NCBI GenBank assembly: GCA_025450615.1
Contig: JANWHC010000035.1
Location: 1-13,915, forward strand
Reading direction: 5' to 3'
DNA from: Minisyncoccota bacterium
GTDB lineage: Bacteria; Patescibacteriota; Minisyncoccia; Phycocordibacterales; DATDWN01
DNA: 13,915 bases
Shown here one piece after another: positions 1 to 5,496 of the stretch. The position numbers and the translations under genes were made by a program. Numbering within the stretch: position 1 is the stretch's first letter; every line of letters starts with the position of its first letter. The notes beneath the pieces are model-generated. The model did not search any database and was not told the DNA's origin. It saw only the letters and a list, made by a program, of their open reading frames with translations.

Positions 1-45
1 AAAAGGGAAATGTTGTCAACAGAGCCTGATTTTTTGCAAAAGCAA

Positions 46-71
46 AACCCGCACGACTTTCTGCACGGGTT
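46..71 (-). terminator. Rho-independent terminator of the 46-residue gene
   Basis: On the minus strand AACCCGTGC pairs with GTGCGGGTT around an 8-nt loop, followed by TTGCTTTT. Two of the pairs are G-U only when read as minus-strand RNA, so the hairpin is oriented for the small gene that stops at 96. Confidence 0.65.
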
Positions 72-95
72 GTGCTAGTCGGCGGGCGTGGAAGA

Positions 96-236
96 CTACT
101 TGCCCTTGGGGTTCGCTAGTTCAGGCAAGAGCTTCGAGATGACGGGTTTGAAAATGTGATTTTTCGTGACAACTGCCACACATGAGCCGGCAGTCACGAG
201 GAAAACAACAGTCAGGAAAGCGGCGAGAAGTTTCAT
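96..236 (-). CDS. Small membrane or lipoprotein-like peptide, 46 aa
   Basis: Starts ATG at 236, 6 nt after a strong AGAAGGAG Shine-Dalgarno site, and ends TAG at 96. The protein begins MKLLAAFLTVVFLVTAGSCV, a single hydrophobic segment (residues 2-23), followed by a short polar tail ending PELANPKGK. The Cys at residue 19 after AGS loosely resembles a lipobox, but the -3 position is not typical, so a plain membrane anchor is equally possible. It has its own promoter (257-285) and terminator (46-71), which makes a real gene much more likely than chance despite the size. No family is recognised. The DNA is richer in G+C than the core genes further right and resembles the next two small genes. 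Confidence 0.7.
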   Translation of the reverse strand: MKLLAAFLTVVFLVTAGSCVAVVTKNHIFKPVISKLLPELANPKGK

Positions 237-256
237 GGTGCGCTCCTTCTGACATA

Positions 257-285
257 ATAATATAATATGAAAGTGGAACTGTCAA
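257..285 (-). promoter_or_regulatory. Sigma70-type promoter of the 46-aa gene
   Basis: Minus strand TTGACA (280-285), 17-nt spacer, TATTAT (257-262). The inferred transcript start near 250 leaves a leader of about 14 nt that carries the Shine-Dalgarno site. Confidence 0.75.
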
Positions 286-314
286 ATAAACAGAAAAGTT
301 ATTTTTAAGTAAAC

Positions 315-352
315 GAAAAGCCCACGAAGAACTTATGGGCTTTTCGTGGGCT
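315..352. terminator. Terminator with two alternative perfect hairpins
   Basis: AGCCCACGAA (319-328) pairs with TTCGTGGGCT (343-352), and GAAAAGCCCA (315-324) pairs with TGGGCTTTTC (336-345). Each stem has 10 perfect pairs, and they are mutually exclusive. On the minus strand the first form is followed by a T-rich run. The stop codon of the 85-aa gene (351-353) lies in the stem. Confidence 0.7.
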
Positions 353-608
353 AGATGTACGGGTTATCTTCGAGACCTTTACCTGTGACTTCTTTCATCG
401 ACTCGTCGAGAATGGTGTAGTGTAGCCGGAGAATTTCTTCGACGATGTCGTGCGCCATCCTTTCCTGGTTTTCAGTCGGCGTGGATGGGGGTGTCGAAAA
501 TTCGCGTCTTAGTAGAAGCTCAAGGATCGCCTTTCCTCCCATAGGATGATGGTAGAAGGTGCAGATGATTGCCTCTTCCATTTCAGGCGACATTTCTTCT
601 TTGGGCAT
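351..608 (-). CDS. Small acidic hypothetical protein, 85 aa
   Basis: The start chosen is ATG at 608, a few bases after an AGAGGT Shine-Dalgarno site, giving MPKEEMSPEMEEAIICTFYH at the N-terminus. A longer frame opening with TTG at 653 is rejected because that TTG is the first part of the TTGACA -35 box. The protein looks soluble and mostly helical: acidic N-terminus, a PMGGKAILELLL segment near residues 22-33, a Pro/Thr-rich linker, then a helix with HDIVEEILRLHY. No family or catalytic motif is recognised. Promoter, Shine-Dalgarno site and terminator are all present, so it is a self-contained transcription unit, like its neighbours on both sides. Confidence 0.75.
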   Translation of the reverse strand: MPKEEMSPEMEEAIICTFYHHPMGGKAILELLLRREFSTPPSTPTENQERMAHDIVEEILRLHYTILDESMKEVTGKGLEDNPYI

Positions 609-624
609 ACTTACCTCTATCTGA

Positions 625-653
625 ATATTATCATGAAATATTGTATTTGTCAA
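625..653 (-). promoter_or_regulatory. Sigma70-type promoter of the 85-aa gene
   Basis: Minus strand TTGACA (648-653), 17-nt spacer, TAATAT (625-630). The Shine-Dalgarno site and ATG at 608 follow at the expected distance, so this promoter fixes the start codon of the gene. Confidence 0.8.
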
Positions 654-712
654 ACTGAGGAAGGGTGTCAGGTACTGTTTTCGAAAATGTGAGTGTTTTG
701 AAATAAAACGAA

Positions 713-739
713 AGACCCATTGATATTATCTCAGGGTCT
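713..739 (-). terminator. Probable terminator of the 106-aa gene
   Basis: Minus strand AGACCC pairs with GGGTCT (6 bp, large loop containing GAT/ATC), followed by TTTCGTTTT. The stop codon at 726-728 lies in the loop. The stem is short, so confidence is moderate. Confidence 0.5.
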
Positions 740-1046
740 CTTTGACTTCATAGCCAGCTTTTTCAAGGCAACTTTTTACAAAGCCGAATCCAACATTTGT
801 ACCAAGCCATTGAACAACTGTGGCTGCAACTGTTGCATCACGCTGTGTGCCTCCTCGCGGATCTTCATTAGTAGAAAGCAACCTATCGAGGATACACCAT
901 TCCTCGCTGTTTCTTTCCATCCAACTAAAAGCGAAGATCCTCTCAAGATCACCGCTCGGAAAGATAACACGTTGTGATTCAAACCCGACATGTTCAAGCG
1001 GATCTGCTTTCTGAATACCGCCAGGAATCTCGTCATCAATGTCCAT
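726..1046 (-). CDS. Hypothetical protein, 106 aa
   Basis: ATG at 1046 follows an AGAAGGAG Shine-Dalgarno site at 6-nt spacing, the same octamer as the 46-aa gene. The product begins MDIDDEIPGGIQKADPLEHV and ends EKAGYEVKETLR. It has no signal peptide or membrane segment. The middle (FSWMERNSEEWCILDRLLS) and the C-terminal part (DATVAATVVQWLGTNVGFGF, about residues 70-89) look like folded helices. I do not recognise a family. Upstream, on the minus strand, TGTGATAAT lies just before the leader and could be an extended -10 element. The gene is isolated between its own terminator and the repeat region to its right. Confidence 0.7.
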   Translation of the reverse strand: MDIDDEIPGGIQKADPLEHVGFESQRVIFPSGDLERIFAFSWMERNSEEWCILDRLLSTNEDPRGGTQRDATVAATVVQWLGTNVGFGFVKSCLEKAGYEVKETLR

Positions 1047-1127
1047 AAAGTTCTCCTTCTGAGCAAAACATTATCACAAAAAATTAGTTGATAAAAGTTC
1101 GGAAAGTTATTTTCAACTGTAGTTAAG

Positions 1128-1192
1128 GAGAGGATCTCGAGTCTTACAGATTCTGTACACCTTAGGACTCTTTTTTAATTTTGTTTCGTCGA
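1128..1192 (-). repeat. Decayed partial copy of the tRNA-linked structured repeat
   Basis: Aligns to the left half of the full copy at 1193-1283: AGGATCTCGAGTC, a hairpin GAGTCT-TAC-AGATTC with the same TAC loop, TGTACACC, then ATTTTGTTTCG. The right half of the long hairpin is missing. GAGTC (1139-1143) and GACTC (1166-1170) before TTTTTT could also act as a weak plus-strand terminator. Confidence 0.5.
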
Positions 1193-1283
1193 AGAGGACT
1201 CGGTCCTTACAGGACCAGTGTCCCAATTGGATATTTTGTTTCGCATGGCTCACAAAATATCTCAATCGGGCTTCGAGTCCTCT
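1193..1283 (-). repeat. Structured repeat, copy A, next to tRNA-Leu(UAG)
   Basis: Ends are inverted repeats AGAGGACTCG (1193-1202) and CGAGTCCTCT (1274-1283). Inside are a short hairpin GGTCCT-TAC-AGGACC (1202-1216) and a long hairpin (1222-1270) whose core is GATATTTTG / CAAAATATC around the loop TTTCGCATGGCTCA. Copy B at 10440-10529 has the same plan, the same loops and compensatory stem changes. Strand is given as minus because both copies lie downstream of a minus-strand tRNA; since the element is palindromic in outline, true orientation is uncertain. No coding capacity is credible. Confidence 0.75.
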
Positions 1284-1343
1284 CTTGCTCCAACAAAAAA
1301 TCGGCGTTCAGCCGATTTATTTGTGGGCAAGAGAGGACTCGAA
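1272..1343. repeat. Inverted duplication of the tRNA-Leu(UAG) 3' end
   Basis: TTCGAGTCCTCTCTTGC (1272-1288) is the exact reverse complement of GCAAGAGAGGACTCGAA (1327-1343), the T-loop, T-stem and acceptor part of tRNA-Leu. The 38-bp interval holds the tRNA terminator. The first arm overlaps the end of repeat copy A. Confidence 0.8.
1298..1318 (-). terminator. Terminator of tRNA-Leu(UAG)
   Basis: Minus strand AAATCGGC pairs with GCCGATTT around TGAAC and is followed by a run of T (complement of 1293-1297), 6 nt after the tRNA 3' end. Confidence 0.85.
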
Positions 1344-1405
1344 CCTCCAATCCGTGAGGAACCAGTTCCTAAGACTGGCGCGTATACCAATTCCGCCACT
1401 TGCCC
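1324..1405 (-). tRNA. tRNA-Leu (anticodon UAG)
   Basis: Reads CUA codons (and other CUN by wobble). Acceptor GGGCAAG pairs with CTTGCCC; the anticodon arm is CCAGT-CTTAGGA-ACTGG with TAG at 34-36; a long class II variable arm follows; the T-arm has loop TTCGAGT. The discriminator is A and CCA is not encoded (next bases CAA). It has its own promoter and terminator and lies 47 nt after the CFI-box gene on the same strand. Confidence 0.95.
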
Positions 1406-1415
1406 GATAGAGCGT

Positions 1416-1444
1416 ATAGTAGCAGAATTTTTTATATTTTCCAA
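1416..1444 (-). promoter_or_regulatory. Promoter of tRNA-Leu(UAG)
   Basis: Minus strand TTGGAA (1439-1444), 17-nt spacer ending TGC, TACTAT (1416-1421), giving an extended -10 form. The tRNA 5' end is 10 nt downstream. Confidence 0.6.
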
Positions 1445-1452
1445 ACTATTTT

Positions 1453-2577
1453 TTATTGAGAAATTTTTACTGCGTAAATTATTGGAGTAAGTACCGCACG
1501 CGTCAAAATTTTTAAAGAATCATGTTCACGGATAACATCTGCAATAGCTGGACTGTATTTGTAATACGTTTCCACAAATTCTGTGCCAAGCTCGTTGGTT
1601 AAAAGTTTTTCATCTCGAAAATCTCTTAAAGTTTGCACTTCTGGCTCTAAAGCGCTTCCGTAAGCCGCTGTAGCAATAAAACATCCAGATCCTTGAGCTA
1701 TTTGAGCTTCACAAGCGAGAGTTACTGTTTGATTGTCAGCGGATATTTCTACAATTCCAGTTTTTACCCCAGGTTCTGTGTAAGTTTTTGCTGTAATGCT
1801 TTTTGTATCCGTAAATCCCTCATTGTCTGTCCATAAAAACGTGGTGTTTTCATAGGAACTAGTGTCTAGTGCATATGCATTCCAACCAATAGTTAAAAGA
1901 GAAGGAGCTGGTGTACATGAACCTCCCAAATTTCCCTCACCTTGTACATCTGCTCCACACTCTAGAGTTATTTGTTCGGCGCCAGAAGTTATAACTACAG
2001 TTGCTGTCTGTGCACCTGTCGTCATGTTATAAATTTTCTGAGCGACGTAATTATTTCCAGTTAAGCCATCTGTTCCTGACCAAGAATAAGTATATTTTCC
2101 ATTCCCACCACCCGGAATAGCTTTCCAAGCAATAAGCATTGAATTTGGTTGGCGTTTTACCTCGACAGAACAAGCTCCAGTTAAAGGTTGAGTAGTAGTT
2201 CCAGTCGAACTAGAAACTTCACTTGGAGTGCCAGACGAAGTAGAAGTACCAGCTACCATTCCAAAAAACTCTTCAGGAGTTGTGGTTGTTATTTGAGGAG
2301 CCGTAGGTTTTGGGTTTCCTTGATTATCAGCTAAACCGAAAAATATTTCTGGTGTTGTCGTGGTTATTTGAGAGTTGGATGATTGCTGAGAAGTCACGGA
2401 TTGCTGCGTGGTTGAAGTTGCAGATTGAGGTTCTTCATCATCATCTTCAAAACCAATGGATTGGGCATATGCCGTTTCAATAATTTGAGTAGAAACAAAC
2501 ACGGATATTTTTACAAATGCTAAAACTACCAAGAGTAAAACTCCCAGAATTCCGAAAACTTTTCTTATCTTTTTCAT
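1453..2577 (-). CDS. Secreted protein with two beta-sandwich-like repeats and a C-terminal CFI-box, 374 aa
   Basis: The N-terminus is a hydrophobic export segment (residues 8-30) ending in a possible signal peptidase site AYA|QS (36-40). A Ser/Thr/Gln-rich linker follows, with a near-exact repeat QITTTTPE(I/E)FFG at residues 70-81 and 95-106. Two similar domains come next (about 135-213 and 219-292), each opening near a Cys (GACS, GSCT) and closing near another (TLECGA, TLACEA), consistent with one disulfide each. The last 77 residues start [11 protein letters not shown] and contain [16 protein letters not shown] and IREH: the CFI-box C-terminal domain, a known family of unknown function ending in a hydrophobic stretch. 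It probably sits at or outside the membrane. No Shine-Dalgarno site is present: TATAGT lies 6 nt before the ATG. Function is unknown. Confidence 0.85.
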   Translation of the reverse strand: MKKIRKVFGILGVLLLVVLAFVKISVFVSTQIIETAYAQSIGFEDDDEEPQSATSTTQQSVTSQQSSNSQITTTTPEIFFGLADNQGNPKPTAPQITTTTPEEFFGMVAGTSTSSGTPSEVSSSTGTTTQPLTGACSVEVKRQPNSMLIAWKAIPGGGNGKYTYSWSGTDGLTGNNYVAQKIYNMTTGAQTATVVITSGAEQITLECGADVQGEGNLGGSCTPAPSLLTIGWNAYALDTSSYENTTFLWTDNEGFTDTKSITAKTYTEPGVKTGIVEISADNQTVTLACEAQIAQGSGCFIATAAYGSALEPEVQTLRDFRDEKLLTNELGTEFVETYYKYSPAIADVIREHDSLKILTRAVLTPIIYAVKISQ

Positions 2578-2583
2578 ATTTTA

Positions 2584-2589
2584 ACTATA
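2584..2589 (-). promoter_or_regulatory. -10 element of the CFI-box gene (leaderless layout)
   Basis: Minus strand TATAGT ends 6 nt before the ATG at 2577, so transcription would begin at or next to the start codon. No convincing -35 box is seen. Confidence 0.45.
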
Positions 2590-2626
2590 GTGAAATAGGG
2601 TGATGAAAAGATGAAGGGGAATTCAA

Positions 2627-2655
2627 TTGAAATTATAAGAAAATTATTGTATTGT
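2627..2655 (+). promoter_or_regulatory. Promoter of tRNA-Lys
   Basis: TTGAAA (2627-2632), 17-nt spacer, TATTGT (2650-2655). The tRNA 5' end is at 2665. Confidence 0.6.
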
Positions 2656-2664
2656 TTTCCTATT

Positions 2665-2737
2665 GCGCCCATAACTCAGCTGGTAGAGTAGCTCCCTCTT
2701 AAGGAGAATGTCCCAGGTTCGATCCCTGGTGGGCGCA
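2665..2737 (+). tRNA. tRNA-Lys (anticodon CUU)
   Basis: Reads AAG codons. Acceptor GCGCCCA / TGGGCGC, D-arm ACTC / GAGT, anticodon arm GCTCC-CTCTTAA-GGAGA (the outermost 27-43 pair is a G-A mismatch), T-arm CCAGG-TTCGATC-CCTGG, discriminator A. CCA is not encoded. It is the only plus-strand tRNA in the window and stands alone between its promoter and a strong terminator. Confidence 0.95.
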
Positions 2738-2744
2738 CTAGGCA

Positions 2745-2770
2745 AAAATCCCCGACTGCTCGGGGATTTT
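2745..2770 (+). terminator. Terminator of tRNA-Lys
   Basis: AAAATCCCCGA pairs perfectly with TCGGGGATTTT around CTGC. It is flanked by GCGCACTAG (2733-2741) and its inverted copy CTAGTGCGC (2776-2784), so the tRNA 3' end is again mirrored beyond its terminator. Confidence 0.85.
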
Positions 2771-2904
2771 CTGCACTAGTGCGCGACGCAGATATATTTT
2801 TGTAGTAACAAAAATAATCGAGTCGTGGGCCGAAGGAAATTTCAATTCGACGGAATGGAAATTATTCGAAGTGCACATAGCAGAGTGGGGAATCGATCCC
2901 TACG
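2771..2904. other. Non-coding stretch with hairpins and tRNA-end copies
   Basis: No gene is seen. It holds CTAGTGCGC (mirror of the tRNA-Lys end), a hairpin TATTTTTG-TAGTAA-CAAAAATA (2793-2814), and an imperfect stem GTCGTGGG with CCCTACGAC enclosing most of the rest. The right end (2881-2900) copies the 3' end of tRNA-Leu(UAA) in direct orientation. It resembles the tRNA-linked repeats in plan but not in sequence. Confidence 0.45.
2881..2900 (-). repeat. Direct partial copy of the tRNA-Leu(UAA) 3' end
   Basis: CAGAGTGGGGAATCGATCCC closely matches CAGAGTGGGGGTCGAACCC at 2948-2966, which is the acceptor and T-arm of tRNA-Leu(UAA), in the same orientation and about 67 bp away. The first ten bases are identical; the T-loop part has diverged. 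Confidence 0.6.
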
Positions 2905-2944
2905 ACCAAATTAAAAACACCCAGTCGGGTGTTTTTAATTTGGT
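2905..2944 (-). terminator. Terminator of the infB-rbfA-tRNA operon
   Basis: An 18-bp perfect stem (2905-2922 with 2927-2944), loop AGTC on the plus strand, rich in A and T at its base. The encoded CCA of tRNA-Leu(UAA) lies within the stem, so tRNA end and terminator overlap. Confidence 0.85.
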
Positions 2945-3025
2945 GCCCAGAGTGGGGGTCGAACCCACATCCCTTACGGGACACGATTTTAAGTCGTGCG
3001 CGTATACCAGTTCCGCCATCCGGGC
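2941..3025 (-). tRNA. tRNA-Leu (anticodon UAA)
   Basis: Reads UUA/UUG. Acceptor GCCCGGA / TCTGGGC, anticodon arm CACGA-CTTAAAA-TCGTG, a long variable arm, T-loop TTCGACC. The discriminator A (2944) is followed by an encoded CCA (2941-2943). The A36-A37-A38 run fits a MiaA substrate, and miaA lies at 12617-13519. Only one base separates it from tRNA-Cys upstream, so the two are processed from one transcript. Confidence 0.95.
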
Positions 3026-3026
3026 T

Positions 3027-3101
3027 TGGAGACCTAGGGCGGAATCGAACCGCCGTATAAGAGTTTTGCAGACTCATGCCTTACCACTTGGCGACTAGGT
3101 C
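3027..3101 (-). tRNA. tRNA-Cys (anticodon GCA)
   Basis: Acceptor GACCTAG / CTAGGTC, anticodon loop CTGCAAA, T-loop TTCGATT, discriminator T as expected for tRNA-Cys, and encoded CCA (3027-3029). Its 5' end lies 4 nt after the rbfA stop codon with no good promoter between, so it is most likely the tail of the infB-rbfA transcript. The AAA at 36-38 fits MiaA. Confidence 0.95.
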
Positions 3102-3105
3102 AAAC

Positions 3106-3426
3106 TTATTCACTTAACAATTTGTCAATTTTTTGTCGGTTTTTTTCGCCAGCATCGATTTCAAAATCAAGGAAAGGAATTCTTCCTAATTTTGAATTTT
3201 CTTTAACGAATTCCTTGAAATCCGGTCTCTTTCTTTTAGCAAACTCTAGAGCCGTTTTTTCGTGTGTTTCTGGGAATACCGTAAAGAAGATAGTAGCATT
3301 TTTTCCGTCTGGTGTTAACTCTACATTTGTCACAGTCAAAAGAGAAGAACCATTACCATTTTGAAGTAAAAAGCGCGCACTCAAGTCTCGCAGTTGTTCT
3401 TTTATTCTATCGTTTCTATTACTCAT
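3106..3426 (-). CDS. rbfA: Ribosome-binding factor A
   Basis: A 106-residue protein of the RbfA family, a small KH-like fold that binds the immature 30S subunit and helps 16S rRNA 5'-end maturation. Family features seen are the N-terminal basic helix with NDRIKEQLRDLSARFLLQN, the TVTNVELTPDGKNATIFFTV strand-turn-strand (about residues 31-50), and the C-terminal LGRIPFLDFEIDAGEKNRQK segment. The length is typical for the family. Its ATG overlaps the end of infB by 8 nt, which suggests translational coupling, although TATAGT 5 nt upstream could also give a separate leaderless mRNA. The infB-rbfA order matches the common bacterial arrangement. Confidence 0.95.
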   Translation of the reverse strand: MSNRNDRIKEQLRDLSARFLLQNGNGSSLLTVTNVELTPDGKNATIFFTVFPETHEKTALEFAKRKRPDFKEFVKENSKLGRIPFLDFEIDAGEKNRQKIDKLLSE

Positions 3427-4948
3427 ATTTAACTATAAATGATTCTACATAATCACCTGGAGCAATCTCCACACTCGATGCAATCATTGCACCAAACTCT
3501 CGCCCCTCGGCTACTTCTTTTGTTTCATTTTTTTGTCTTTGTAGTTCACGGATTTTTCCCATTCCGATTTCTGCATCTCGTCGTAAGATTCTTACTTCAG
3601 ATCCTAAAGATATTGCGCCTTTATCTACTCGTCCACCTAAAATCTGTCTATCTTTAACATGACTGAAAATCTTTAATATTTTTGCTCTACCTTGTACTTC
3701 AGTTACTTTTTGTTTAGGTGTTCTGTTGGTTAATGTTTCTTTTAGCCACTCGTTCATTTTGTAGATTATGTCAAAAATCTCAATTTCAATTGCATTTCTG
3801 TCAGCTAGTGCTTTTGCAGGCGCATCTACTTTTACATTAAAACCAATCAAAATTGCTTTTTCTGTTCCGTCGGCGAGACGCACGTCACTTTCGCCGATCG
3901 GACCAATACCAGCAGATAAAACTTTTGTATCTACTCTATCTGTAGAAAGTTTTTTGATTTCAGAAAGTACTGCCTCTAAACTACTTCCAGTGTCTGCTTT
4001 AATAACGAGTGGAATGTAGTACATGTTTTCGTTTACCTCCGTATTTTTTGAAGTCGAGACCTCGCTTGCTCTTTTTTCTTTCTCGACACCTACGGCTTCT
4101 CGAGCTTCTTTTTGATTCTGAAATGCTTGAAAAGCATCACCTACAATTGGTAATTCATCCCAACCTATAATTTTTACCGGACTAGAAAAAGTAGCATCAT
4201 TTATAGGTTTTCCCAAATAGTTTTCCATTATTCTGATAGGGCTTATTGAAACTCCCGAAACCACAAACATTCCCTTTTCAATTTTTCCATTTTGAATAAG
4301 ACAAGTTGCAGAGATTCCTTTTTTTATATCTCGATTACTTTCAATAACAACTCCACTTCCTAAAATATTAGGATCTCCTTTAAGCTCTCCAAGTTCTGCG
4401 ACAAGAGTTATCATGTCGAGCAGGTCGGGGATACCCTCACCAGATTTAGATGAAATGGCGACAACCGGCACATCTCCTCCATAGCCCTCGATATATATTT
4501 CATTTTCAGTGAGGCTTTGTTTTGTTTTGTCGATGTCTGCTCCAGGTTTATCTATTTTGTTTATTGCTACAATATAAGGTGTCTCACTATTTTTTATTGA
4601 TTTTAGTGCGTCGAGAGTTTGTGGTTTTACTCCGTCCTCAGCAGAAACTACAAGCACAGCGACATCTGCCACATGCGCACCTCGTTTTCGGATTCCACCG
4701 AAAGCTTCGTGGCCGGGAGTATCAATAAAAGTAATATTGTGTTTTTTACCTTCTTTGTTTGTGTGTTCTACTTCGTAAGCAGAAATATGTTGAGTGATTC
4801 CGCCCGCTTCGTTTAGAGGTTTGTTACTTTTTCGGATATAAGAAAGTAGAGTCGATTTACCATGATCGATATGACCCATGATAACTACCACAGGCGCGCG
4901 CGCAGTCGTAGCTAAAGCCTCCGGGGATGTTATATCTTTTTTTTTCAT
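3419..4948 (-). CDS. infB: Translation initiation factor IF-2, short form, 509 aa
   Basis: GTPase that brings initiator tRNA to the 30S subunit and promotes subunit joining. G-domain motifs are all present: G1 GHIDHGKST (25-33), switch [13 protein letters not shown] (47-58), G3 DTPGHEAF (76-83) with the catalytic His80, G4 NKID (130-133) and G5 SSKSG. Domains II, III and the fMet-tRNA-binding C-terminal domain follow in normal order. The G domain begins near residue 17, so the long N-terminal region of E. coli or Bacillus IF2 is absent. G1 has GKS where most IF2 have GKT, and residue 56 is Ser in the usual QHIGAY; both are mild changes. It lies 23 nt after the DUF4446 gene and overlaps rbfA. 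No Shine-Dalgarno site is seen before the ATG. Confidence 0.97.
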   Translation of the reverse strand: MKKKDITSPEALATTARAPVVVIMGHIDHGKSTLLSYIRKSNKPLNEAGGITQHISAYEVEHTNKEGKKHNITFIDTPGHEAFGGIRKRGAHVADVAVLVVSAEDGVKPQTLDALKSIKNSETPYIVAINKIDKPGADIDKTKQSLTENEIYIEGYGGDVPVVAISSKSGEGIPDLLDMITLVAELGELKGDPNILGSGVVIESNRDIKKGISATCLIQNGKIEKGMFVVSGVSISPIRIMENYLGKPINDATFSSPVKIIGWDELPIVGDAFQAFQNQKEAREAVGVEKEKRASEVSTSKNTEVNENMYYIPLVIKADTGSSLEAVLSEIKKLSTDRVDTKVLSAGIGPIGESDVRLADGTEKAILIGFNVKVDAPAKALADRNAIEIEIFDIIYKMNEWLKETLTNRTPKQKVTEVQGRAKILKIFSHVKDRQILGGRVDKGAISLGSEVRILRRDAEIGMGKIRELQRQKNETKEVAEGREFGAMIASSVEIAPGDYVESFIVKYE

Positions 4949-4971
4949 GGCAGTTTTTTAATGGGTTCATG

Positions 4972-5439
4972 TTACTTCAGCAAGTTTTTTGAATTTTCTA
5001 TAACTTCCTTTTCTTCAGCAGTGGTTTCAAATTGGCTTTCAAATTTTGAAAGTGGTTTTGAAAAGACACTTACTCTATCACGAGAATACAGACTTGAAAG
5101 GACTACACCATCTCCATTCTCAGAAACGAAAGAAGTTGCAAAACTTTGACTTCCGCCCTCCCCGTTACCTTTAAAAGGATTAAAACGTAGAGTTGAAACC
5201 GCCTGCACACTTCTCTTTAATCTCTTCTCTATATTTACAAAGTGATTAATAGCTTCTTTTTGAAAATCGTTTAGTTTTTCTATATTTTTGTGGTTCTCTA
5301 CGATAGAATCTTCCAAAGACTTAGAATCTTTACCAAAAAGGAGTTTTTTTATTTTTATTTCAAGACGTACAATCCAGACCAAAAGTATCAAAACGGCAAC
5401 AGCTAAGCCATATATGATGTATGTTTGGTCTAAAATCAT
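4972..5439 (-). CDS. DUF4446 family membrane-anchored protein, 155 aa
   Basis: Residues 8-30 form one transmembrane helix (YGLAVAVLILLVWIVRLEI), followed by a probable coiled-coil segment (KSLEDSIVENHKNIEKLNDF, then on to about residue 75) and a compact domain with the DUF4446 signature: LRFNPF, GGSQSFA, GDGVVLSSLYSR, then VSVFSKPL. The family is widespread in Firmicutes and Patescibacteria and has no established function; in several genomes it lies near ParB or translation genes. Here it is the first gene of the infB-rbfA-tRNA operon. The start is supported by a promoter whose -10 hexamer ends 6 nt before the ATG. The loop and coiled coil would face the cytoplasm. Confidence 0.85.
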   Translation of the reverse strand: MILDQTYIIYGLAVAVLILLVWIVRLEIKIKKLLFGKDSKSLEDSIVENHKNIEKLNDFQKEAINHFVNIEKRLKRSVQAVSTLRFNPFKGNGEGGSQSFATSFVSENGDGVVLSSLYSRDRVSVFSKPLSKFESQFETTAEEKEVIENSKNLLK

Positions 5440-5445
5440 TGCGTG

Positions 5446-5474
5446 ATTATCTCACATTTTGTTGATTTTTGCAA
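5446..5474 (-). promoter_or_regulatory. Promoter of the DUF4446-infB-rbfA operon
   Basis: Minus strand TTGCAA (5469-5474), 17-nt spacer, GATAAT (5446-5451), then 6 nt to the ATG at 5439. There is no Shine-Dalgarno site, so a leaderless mRNA is likely. It overlaps the divergent promoter at 5462-5489. Confidence 0.65.
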
Positions 5475-5489
5475 AATAATCGATAGAAT
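5462..5489 (+). promoter_or_regulatory. Promoter of the cysteine desulfurase gene
   Basis: TTGATT (5462-5467), 16-nt spacer, TAGAAT (5484-5489), then 7 nt to the ATG at 5497 with no Shine-Dalgarno site. It interlocks with the opposite promoter: the -35 boxes are one base apart. Confidence 0.6.
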
Positions 5490-5496
5490 GTGTTAA

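Noticed and set aside
609..653. Extension of the 85-aa gene to a TTG start at 653
   Set aside because: The TTG is the start of a TTGACA -35 box with a TAATAT -10 box at correct spacing; a Shine-Dalgarno site precedes the ATG at 608.
1218..1490. Plus-strand frame of 90 codons
   Set aside because: It runs through repeat copy A, the tRNA terminator and antisense to tRNA-Leu(UAG); no start signals and no plausible fold.
2862..3098. Overlapping frames on both strands across the tRNA-Leu/tRNA-Cys pair
   Set aside because: They are products of tRNA and terminator sequence; the tRNA folds are complete and explain the DNA.
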